A stretch of 64,000 bases of DNA from Alopecurus myosuroides (Eukaryota; Streptophyta; Magnoliopsida; Poales; Poaceae). A program made the position numbers and the translations under genes. Positions 56,999 to 64,000 of the stretch are shown here, one piece after another. The first letter of the stretch is position 1, and each line of letters starts with the position of its first letter. The stretch spans positions 160,086,322 through 160,150,321 of the forward strand of contig CM054060.1 of assembly GCA_028641055.1 (NCBI GenBank), written 5' to 3'. The notes beneath the pieces are model-generated. The model did not search any database. It had not been told where the DNA came from and worked only from the letters and a program-made list of their open reading frames with translations.

Positions 56999-57553
56999 TG
57001 TCGGATATATACCAAATAGGGGTATAGAAGATGGTAGATAAAGTGCCGGATTACCAGGGTGGCCTAAGTGGTAGTGGGCTCAGGTCCATTAGGCGGCCCA
57101 GTAACCCGACGCACAGAAGCTGGATTCTAGAAGAACCCGGATCACGGCCCAGGTGATCTGGCTTGGAGGAGAAGAAGGATTCCTTGCTTTCCAAGTTACA
57201 AGTTACCGTAGTCCTCTAGGTTTCCTATTCTGTAAGCCCTAATCCGGCTATTATATAAAGCCGGACGGGAGATAGATTAAACAAGGAACGAATAACAGAG
57301 AAGCTCTACGCCAACTCGCCGAGAAGCTCATCCTCGTCGAGTAGCTTAGATCTAAACCCTCACATTGTAACCCTGTTTACAGGCTTTAGTCCTGATTAGT
57401 GAGAAGTGCAGGAGTAGGCACGTCGTACTGTCGCGACGTACCGAACCTGGGTAAATCATGTGTTCTGTATTCACTACGCGATCCCGTTACCCCACGTCTC
57501 TACCGTAGTCTCATGGCACCCCCGTCTATGAAAACTACTACGATGTCTCGACA
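56999..57553 (+). repeat. 5' LTR of the Tat-type element
   Basis: TGTCGGATATATACC to GATGTCTCGACA, 555 bp, with terminal TGTCG/CGACA inverted repeat. A TATA box (TTATATAAAG, 57251-57260) is framed by CCGGCT (57244-57249) and AGCCGG (57259-57264). Confidence 0.9.
57244..57264 (+). promoter_or_regulatory. LTR promoter: TATA box within an inverted repeat
   Basis: CCGGCT-ATTATATAA-AGCCGG: the TATA box is the loop of a perfect 6-bp inverted repeat. The LTR at 1535-2002 has the same arrangement with AGCCGG and CCGGCT in the opposite order. Confidence 0.65.
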
Positions 57554-57555
57554 GT

Positions 57556-57573
57556 TGGCGCCCACCGTGGGGC
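57556..57573 (+). other. Primer binding site
   Basis: TGGCGCCCACCGTGGGGC, 2 bases after the LTR. This is the usual PBS of RIRE2/Tat-type grass elements. Confidence 0.85.
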
Positions 57574-57776
57574 AAACGACGTCAGGCGTGAAGTTCCGAT
57601 CTGGGATACTTGGCGGAATCGGAAGATCAATCACTGTAGGAAGCTTGGAGTTCGACAACGACGTCGGGCGCTTCCTCGACAACGGATCCTACATACCGGC
57701 GCAAAACCACCTGGTAAGTGCCTGCGTGTTACCGATAGGATCTGCTAACATCTTTATCGGACTAACTGCAGAAGCG

Positions 57777-60700
57777 ATGGGGTTTTGCGGTGGAAGCAAA
57801 TTTATCCCACCCGCCCTATACCCAGTCGAAGATGACTATGTTACCGGATTCTGCTCAGATCGCCGACAAAAAAGTGACTTACACTTTATTGGCATAGTGC
57901 AGTCCGCAGTCGCCGAAAACACGGATGATGGAAATCCCGTGCAAAAGGCAGACAATAATACACCCATCACAGAGACGGAAGATCAGATACCCGTAACAAA
58001 GACGGAAGACCCCACACCCACAGAGGTGGAAGATCCGACATCCGTCAACAAGACGACGAACTCGGAAGCCGACTCAGTATTAGCCGCTATCGAGGCAAGA
58101 TTAGAGTCGGAAACCGGATCGGATGACTTCGATTCCCAAGATGAGGACGACTTCGAAAGAAAAGTTAAGTCCTTTCAAGAGGGATTCCATGAAGTTCTAA
58201 TGGCGAAACCGGCTGTTACCACGGACGCCGGCAGTCAGGAAAGCCCTAAAACCCCTCCGCCAGACGAAGAGAGAGAAGACGGAGAAACTTCTCCGGTATT
58301 CCCCAATGTCAAGGAGATGACAGAAGATGAACCTGTCAAAAAACCTCCCTCTTCCAAGAAAAAGCACTGTGCTGCTAAGAAACTCCAATACAAAATCCGG
58401 AAGAAAAAATCAGCTGATCTCGCTGATGAAAACCTGGAAGTAGGAGATGCTAGCAGAACGAAGCCTGCGGAGAAGAAATCCAAAGAAATCACTGCTCCGC
58501 CAATGACGGAACAGGAAGAGCAAGAGCTATTGCAAACACCAGTGGGACCAGATGAACCCCCTGAGATGCTGGAAGCCAGGAGACAAGCTTTCCAACGGCA
58601 ACAGCAACATCTACTCAGATCTCGGCAACATCTCCAACAAACCCATAATGACATCAAGGTCATGAAGGAAGAAATAGAGGAGTACGAGAGAAAGAATAGA
58701 TCCGCGTTAAAACCTACTAGGTTACCCGGAATCGCAAGACCGGAAGAACTGCCGCCAAAAGAAAGGTTCCATAACCCATCTTGGCAAAAGCAGGTAAACG
58801 ACAAAGATGCCAGGGGCGAACCAATATACAAGACCGCAGCAGAAAACGCGGAAGCAGCGTTCGCCATCCTTAACAACGATATGTACTCCAACGGGGAAAA
58901 ACTCCAAGGGGTGTATGCTTTCCTAGGAAAAGCATTGCAACAACAACAGCGCGCCCAAGAGCGATCAGGGAGGCTGCACGATAACTCCGCCCTATGCAAG
59001 ACAGCTACTTGCGTTGCTAGAGCACCTGGACCGGAAGAACCCGGGGATTCAAACAATTCAAAGGATAAAAAAGAGGATCCGAGAAAAGACAAGAAAAACC
59101 CCGACAACCGGGATGCAGCGTCTAGGACCGGATCCCATCTCCCGAATGATGGACATAAACCCCATGATCGAGAAAACAAACATCGGGACGACGGCAAAAT
59201 AATGCCACCTCCGAGAAACCCAGCTGAGAAAGCTGGAAGATATGATATACCTCACATGCGTGAGAGATCCCGGACACCTCCTAAGGATAAAGAAAGGCAC
59301 AGGAGTAGAACTCCGCCTAATCCAAAAGGGCGTGACCATGGAAGAGATAGAAATAATCCCGGAAAAGCGCGTCCGCGCAACAATGGAAGAGAAAGGAGCA
59401 GATCCCCTTCTGTCCATTCAGCCGGAAGATATTCTGCACACATTGATAGAGCAGAAAAGGATGATCTATACTTTGGTCCTAAGTGTTTTACTGACAGGAT
59501 CCGAAGAATAACCCTGCATTCTGGCTTTGCCAAGGTCGGTCCAACGTACCAGAAATACACCGGCAGCACAAACCCGGATACCTGGCTCTCGGATTACTAT
59601 ACAGCCGTCCAGATCAACAATGGGACAGACCTGGAAGCTGTCAAGTTTCTTCCCCTAATGTTGCTGGACGGAGCCAGAGATTGGATCAATGGATTACCAT
59701 CAAGAACAGTCGACAGCTGGGATGATATGGCTAGAGTATTCACTCAGCATTTCCGGGGAACGTACAAACGCCCGAACAGCATCAACCAGCTAAACCGTTG
59801 CACCCAATTTGAGGATGAACCATACGTGGATTTCATCTCCAGATGGACAGCAATGAAGAATAGTTGCTCTGGAGTAACTGACGTACAAGCAATGCATGCT
59901 TTCGTCAATGGCCTAAAACCCGGACTCGTACCGTTCATGGTTGGTTCCAAAAAGCACAAAGATCTCGGATCTATGCTTACAACCGCCAATGAGCACGCCG
60001 CAGCCGAAGACGACATCAGAGCAAGAGGAGGCAATATCGAATCACTGATACTTGCCAAGAAGACCCCTCGTTCTGACAAAAAAGGAACTCCAGAAACAAC
60101 GACAAAACCCAAAGAGGTCAACATAGCCTTTGGGGGAGAAAAGGGGAATAAGTGGAAAGGACGCAACCCAGATCCAATCAACTACACTCCAGAGGAGTGG
60201 GAGAGGATTAAGTCGGAACCTTGTGTCCACCACTCGCAATTTGCGATACCCACCCATACAAACGCGCAATGCCGGCTGAATAAGCACATGAAAGGTAGTG
60301 CAGGATCCGGAAATAAAGGGAAGGGTTCCAAAAGGAAACCCGCCAAACAAAAGCCAGAAGCTGACAAAGAAGACAGTGAATCGGACACTGACGAAAAAAT
60401 CCAAGAACAACAGCGAAAGGGCGAACCTAAATTTCCGAGAGTTGATGGAGAAGAAATGCTAACTTTCTTAGCAACTCCGTCAGCAAAGGTGGCCAAAAGA
60501 ACACTTCGAGAAACAAACGCGGTTGTTCCGGCAACCCCGAAATTCTTGAAGTACTCCAACACACCGATAATCTGGGATCAGTCTGATCATCCCGGAAATA
60601 TCCCTGAACCGGGCACACAAGCCCTTGTTGTAAGCCCTACTGTTCAAAACACTAGGCTAAGAAGAGTGCTGATGGATGGAGGATCCAGCATTAATATAAT

Positions 60701-61247
60701 GTACCTGGATACACTGAAGCATCTGAAGATTTCCGAGTCTCAGCTCAACTACAGCAACATACGCTTCCATGGCATTGTTCCTGGCAGGCAAGCACGATCC
60801 CTAGGAGAAATTTCCCTAGATGTCACCTTCGGAGATAAAGATCACTTCCGGCAGGAAAAAGTATCCTTCGAAGTAGTGCCATTCGAAAGCGTGTATCACG
60901 CAATACTCGGACGTCCAGCTTTCGCCAAATTCATGGCAAGATCTTGTTATATCTATAACAAGCTGAAGATGCCAGGACCCAAAGGAGGAGTAATCACCAT
61001 TGTCGGTGATTTCAAGCTGGCAAATGAGTTGGAGAAAGAAAACCCCCTTTGCGCTCAGAGAGTCATAGCAAAGGAAGAACTGAAGGAATTAGCCAAAGAG
61101 GTATCGCCGACAGAAATGCCGGCAGGAAAAGAAACCCGGAAGCCAACAGACAGCTTCAAGGCGTCCGAGAATACAAGACAGGTAATCCTAGATCCCAAAG
61201 ATCCGATAAAATTTGTCGTCGTAGGGACTGGGATGACTGACAAATAG
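57777..61247 (+). CDS. Gag-protease polyprotein of the Tat-type element
   Basis: The frame is open from 57399, inside the LTR; the first in-frame Met after the PBS is 57777 (MGFCGGSKF), chosen as start, giving 1156 codons. Order: acidic N-terminal region (57900-58330), Lys-rich and coiled-coil stretch with Gln repeats (58330-58700), Arg/Ser/Pro-rich segment (RSRTPPNPKGRDHGRDRN, 59270-59410), Retrotrans_gag domain (about 59570-59990: YTAVQINNGTDLEAVKFLPL, DGARDWINGLPS, FTQHFRGTYKRP), a Cys/His stretch (CVHHSQF...NAQC, near 60220), and an aspartic protease (60660-61000: RVLMDGGSSINIMYLDTLKH, HAILGRPAFAKFMA) with DGG in place of DTG/DSG, as is common in Tat elements. It would form the particle and process it. 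It ends at TAG 61245-61247, where related proteins continue into RT. Confidence 0.88.
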   Translation: MGFCGGSKFIPPALYPVEDDYVTGFCSDRRQKSDLHFIGIVQSAVAENTDDGNPVQKADNNTPITETEDQIPVTKTEDPTPTEVEDPTSVNKTTNSEADSVLAAIEARLESETGSDDFDSQDEDDFERKVKSFQEGFHEVLMAKPAVTTDAGSQESPKTPPPDEEREDGETSPVFPNVKEMTEDEPVKKPPSSKKKHCAAKKLQYKIRKKKSADLADENLEVGDASRTKPAEKKSKEITAPPMTEQEEQELLQTPVGPDEPPEMLEARRQAFQRQQQHLLRSRQHLQQTHNDIKVMKEEIEEYERKNRSALKPTRLPGIARPEELPPKERFHNPSWQKQVNDKDARGEPIYKTAAENAEAAFAILNNDMYSNGEKLQGVYAFLGKALQQQQRAQERSGRLHDNSALCKTATCVARAPGPEEPGDSNNSKDKKEDPRKDKKNPDNRDAASRTGSHLPNDGHKPHDRENKHRDDGKIMPPPRNPAEKAGRYDIPHMRERSRTPPKDKERHRSRTPPNPKGRDHGRDRNNPGKARPRNNGRERSRSPSVHSAGRYSAHIDRAEKDDLYFGPKCFTDRIRRITLHSGFAKVGPTYQKYTGSTNPDTWLSDYYTAVQINNGTDLEAVKFLPLMLLDGARDWINGLPSRTVDSWDDMARVFTQHFRGTYKRPNSINQLNRCTQFEDEPYVDFISRWTAMKNSCSGVTDVQAMHAFVNGLKPGLVPFMVGSKKHKDLGSMLTTANEHAAAEDDIRARGGNIESLILAKKTPRSDKKGTPETTTKPKEVNIAFGGEKGNKWKGRNPDPINYTPEEWERIKSEPCVHHSQFAIPTHTNAQCRLNKHMKGSAGSGNKGKGSKRKPAKQKPEADKEDSESDTDEKIQEQQRKGEPKFPRVDGEEMLTFLATPSAKVAKRTLRETNAVVPATPKFLKYSNTPIIWDQSDHPGNIPEPGTQALVVSPTVQNTRLRRVLMDGGSSINIMYLDTLKHLKISESQLNYSNIRFHGIVPGRQARSLGEISLDVTFGDKDHFRQEKVSFEVVPFESVYHAILGRPAFAKFMARSCYIYNKLKMPGPKGGVITIVGDFKLANELEKENPLCAQRVIAKEELKELAKEVSPTEMPAGKETRKPTDSFKASENTRQVILDPKDPIKFVVVGTGMTDK

Positions 61248-62222
61248 GAAGGCGAGCTCATCAAGTTCCTCCGTGAGAACTGGGATATTTTTGCCTGGTG
61301 TCCAGCTGACATGCCAGGTGTACCCAGGGAACTTGCTGAGCACCAACTCAAGGTTATTCCTAGATCAAAACCCATCAAACAAGGTCTCCGTCGATTTGAC
61401 GGAAGAAGACGGAAGGCTATTGGCAAGGAAATTATCCGGCTTTTAGCAGCGGATTTCATCAAGGAAGTAATCCATACTGACTGGTCCGCCAATCCGGTAT
61501 TAGTACCGAAGAAAGACACTACTGCTCTTAGAATGTGTATAGATTACACAGGTTTGAACAAATTATGTCCGAAAGATAGGTTCGCGCTACCGCGAATCGA
61601 TCAAATAATAGACACCACTGCAGGCTCCGAGCTTTTATGCTTTTTGGATGCATACTCCGGGTACCACCAAATACGCATGAAAAAGGAAGATCAAATCAAG
61701 ACTTCTTTCATAACCCCGTACGGGACGTATTATTATGTAACCATGCCGTTCGGCCTGAAGAACGCAGGTGCAACCTACCAGCGCTGCATGCAGCGTTGTT
61801 TGCACAGTCAGATTGGCAAAAACGTCCATGTTTACGTGGACGATATTGCTGTCGTAACCAAGGAAAAAGATACACTCCTGGAGGATTTGCGAGAAACTTT
61901 CGAAAACTTGCGCACTTACAAGATGAAGTTGAATCCATCTAAGTGCGTATTCGGGGTTCCCTCAGGAAAACTTCTGGGTTTCATCGTTTCTCACAGAGGA
62001 ATAGAAGTTAACCCGGAAAAGATCAAGGCAATCTTGAACATCACGAAACCGACGTGCGTCAAAGATGTCCAAAGACTGACGGGTTCTGCCGCAGCCGTCA
62101 GCAGATTTATTAGTCGGCTAGGGGATAAAGCCACTCTACAAGCTGCTGAAGAAATCCGACAAAGTCAAGTGGATTGCGAAAGCCTGGAAACGTCTAGCAA
62201 GTTATGTCCCTTTCCGTACTAA
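61248..62222 (+). pseudogene. Reverse transcriptase, same frame after TAG, truncated
   Basis: In the gag-protease frame directly after the TAG: EGELIKFLRENWDIFAWCPA, DMPGVPRELAEH, then RT motifs WSANPVLVPKKDTTALRMCI, DYTGLNKLCPKDRFALPRID, FLDAYSGYHQIRMKKEDQIK, TPYGTYYYVTMPFGLKNAGA and the catalytic YVDDI (near 61835-61850), LNPSKCVFGV, LLGFIVSHRGIEVNPEKI. After RFISRLGDKA (near 62133) the frame shifts: LYKLLKKSDKVKW is readable in another frame. RNase H and integrase never appear; a few codons later the sequence is 3' noncoding. So RT looks catalytically complete, but the polyprotein is dead without help. Confidence 0.9.
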
Positions 62223-62848
62223 GTTCAATTCTATGTAAACATCTTTTGAGATCATGAAATAAAGTTGTCGGAATTCTGGTATCCATGTTTTTACAAGTTT
62301 ATTACAGTACAAAGCATGGTTCCACCTTCTCTATTTCCCAATGATCTTGCAAAACATTCAATGTTAACCCGAATTGTGCCTGCGTACTCGGAGTTAAAAA
62401 AACTGAATGATTTTTCAGCCTGTTCACGGCTAAAGGAAACTTGAATTGCCTGCGTGCCCAGGTTTCGTTCAAAAAATTCCTTGTTTCTCTAAGTATTATC
62501 TGATCGCATATGTGTTGGGTTACTGTAGCTAGTTAGTAAAAATGCCTTCAGCATGATCCATGTTTCCGAGTCTAAACTGATTGGTTACACCCAGTTACTC
62601 GGCATGATGATTCATATTGCTATTTGAGCCATTTCAAACACTAAGGACAGTTAAAACATATAAGCCAGAGAACTTAGAAGATAAAGGAATAATAAAATCC
62701 GAAAAACTTGCAAAGAATTTTATAATTAAGACCGCAAAAGGCGGAGTTTTCATTAATACAAATAGAAGCATTACAATTCGAATTACATTATAAAAGCGCA
62801 GTAATGCTCCTATTGTCTATTTTTGCTATCCAGGTTTAAGGAAACCCT
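62223..62848. other. Spacer between truncated pol and antisense gene
   Basis: AT-rich, no ORF. It includes GAAATAAAGTTG near 62257, AATAAA-like on the plus strand. On the minus strand it would hold the 3' UTR and polyadenylation site of the antisense gene. Confidence 0.5.
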
Positions 62849-64000
62849 TCAAGCATCCGATTCCTCCTCGCTGCTGTCGTCCTGGGGGGCTTCAGGAACT
62901 TCTTCCTCCGGGTAATTAATGGAGAGATTCACCATGGAAGCAACCTGGGTAGCGTGGCCTTTGATTGCATCAAAGATCGCATTTCGTTGGGATTCCGTGT
63001 ATGCTTGAGGGACACCGGTGGCCACGCGCCAGGATTTTGCACCAGGGTAGTGCATACGCATTAAGCCAAGTGCCATGCGTGCACCACCCCGTGCAGCGGA
63101 GCGAAGGAAGGATTCCCTGGACTCCGCCACCTCCATGATAGAACCCGGAAGTTTTTCAACTTCCGAGAACTCCCCAGTCTTGGAGGGAAGAAACTTGTTG
63201 ATGAGTTGCATGCAAGCAACCCTGATCGAAGTCCAGGTCTTTTCAAAAACTCGGATTCTTTCAATCCGAGAAAGATCTGCATTATCTCCTGTTTGGTAGG
63301 AAAAACCAACCAAAAAGGTTAAGTACCAAAAAGGAAGAAAAAATACAAACTGAATGGTAAACGTATACTTAAACTTACCAACAAGTTTGTCGATCTCGGA
63401 AGTTTCCTCCTCACGCAGGCTCAGAGCAGCTTCCAGGCGTTCAATGGTGGCCCGGTCTTTCTCCGCTTGGGCGGAAGCCTGGGACTGAGAAACCCCAAGT
63501 GCTAAGTTGCTGGCTTCCAGATTTTCTTGTGCTTTCACAAGATCCTTGTGAAGCTCAACATTATCCTTGCGGAGATATTCGGCATTGCCAGAATCTTCAG
63601 CTGCTTGCTTAGCCTGAGCCAAAGCAGCTGAAAAGAAAGGAAAAATCCGAGTTAATAATATTCCCGGAAAAAGTACTTAGACAAATGCCTGAATCGGAGA
63701 TTTCAGAGGAAAAATGATTACCTGTTGCTTCCGACAGTGCGAGCTGAGATGAAGCCAGCTCCGCCTCTCTCTCCTCAAGAATGGAAAGAAGATTCCTAAC
63801 TTCCTTGTTCTTGATCGAGAGCTTGTTGAAAACCGCCACGTTAATGGCTTCGGCAGTTTGCTAGAACACGGGAAGGAAAAGAATAATTAGAAAGCATTAA
63901 GGTAAAAAGCATGCATTTTATTTAATGCTTGGGGGCTAGAGATACATACCTGGCTCATGCGTTGCAAACCTGCCAAGTTCTCAGTGAACTCCTTTGCATA
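62849..64000 (-). CDS. Antisense gene of the Tat-type element, spliced, C-terminal part
   Basis: Four exons on the minus strand with consensus junctions and matching phases: at least 64000-63950 (YAKEFTENLAGLQRMSQ), 63860-63722 (QTAEAINVAVFNKLSIKNKE..), 63627-63379 (AALAQAKQAAEDSGNAEYLR..) and 63288-62849, ending at TGA 62849-62851. Donors are GTATGT, GTAATC and GTAAGT; acceptors TTCTAG, TTTCAG and AACAG. The product is a long coiled coil (heptad-rich, Glu/Lys/Ala/Leu) followed by a globular end (RIRVFEKTWTSIRVACMQLI, GARMALGLMRMHYPGAKSW) and an acidic tail (DDSSEEESDA). This is the C-terminal half of the protein family whose N-terminus is at 65-556. Function unknown. No stop or frameshift in the visible part. 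Confidence 0.75.

Larger units (their letters stand above)
56999..64000 (+). mobile_element. Tat-type Gypsy retrotransposon with antisense gene (3' end outside window)
   Basis: Order: 5' LTR (56999-57553), PBS (57556-57573), gag-protease (57777-61247), RT (61248-62222), spacer, antisense spliced gene (62849 to beyond 64000, minus). RNase H and integrase are missing. It inserted into the LTR at 53236; GTACT precedes the LTR as the left target copy. Same architecture as 1-2002. The LTR and gag-pro frame are well preserved, so this is a fairly young but defective copy. Confidence 0.9.

Noticed and set aside
57399..57776. Gag start inside the LTR at 57399
   Set aside because: The open frame extends through the LTR and PBS, but the mature genomic RNA is expected to be translated from a start after the PBS; 57777 is the first in-frame Met there.

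Overview
This window is nuclear DNA of a large-genome grass, most likely a Triticeae species (wheat, Aegilops or barley relatives). That rests on nested LTR retrotransposons of Athila-like, Tat-like and chromovirus-like Gypsy types and a Copia LTR, a Stowaway MITE with CTCCCTCYGTCC ends, PIF/Harbinger and CACTA DNA transposons, LINE remnants, and a single low-copy gene. Family names are from memory of motifs; no database was searched. I see no bacterial, organellar, rRNA, tRNA or CRISPR content.

Layout. 1-2002: 3' end of a Tat-type Gypsy element with an antisense ORF and its own antisense promoter. 2003-10018: pol-less Athila-like element on the minus strand. 10019-13379: 3' end of a second Athila-like element on the plus strand; its LTR is split by a Harbinger element that itself carries a Stowaway MITE. 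13380-16383: LINE scraps and a Copia-type LTR. 16388-16642: a CACTA end. 16643-21625: a second pol-less Athila-like element, plus strand, same family as the minus one. 21626-31497: a decayed Gypsy element with 3.5-kb LTRs. 31498-33000: a dead LINE. 33001-35468: mostly featureless DNA holding a ~950-bp retroposon with a perfect 15-bp target-site duplication. 35469-46591: a Harbinger element whose transposase pseudogene is split by a 9-kb LTR element with two 4.26-kb LTRs and only ~0.5 kb between them. 46600-48590: the only ordinary gene, an intact intronless GDSL esterase/lipase on the minus strand. 48591-~49080: a CACTA end. 49102-53235: a 358-bp tandem array with a trimeric higher-order pattern. 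53236-56998: one LTR related to the 4.26-kb type. 56999-64000: a Tat-type Gypsy element inserted in that LTR, with gag-protease, truncated RT and a spliced antisense gene running off the window.

How it fits together. Insertion order can be read at several junctions: Stowaway in Harbinger in LTR; the 9-kb LTR element in a Harbinger exon; the Tat element in an LTR that is itself in the satellite array. None of the retrotransposons visible here has a complete gag-pol, so all would need proteins supplied elsewhere. The most unusual signals are the antisense gene architecture of the Tat elements, the LTR element with almost no internal domain and no polypurine tract, a palindrome-rich block shared by five LTRs, a tRNA T-arm/B-box-like sequence inside three LTRs, and the satellite's three-unit periodicity.
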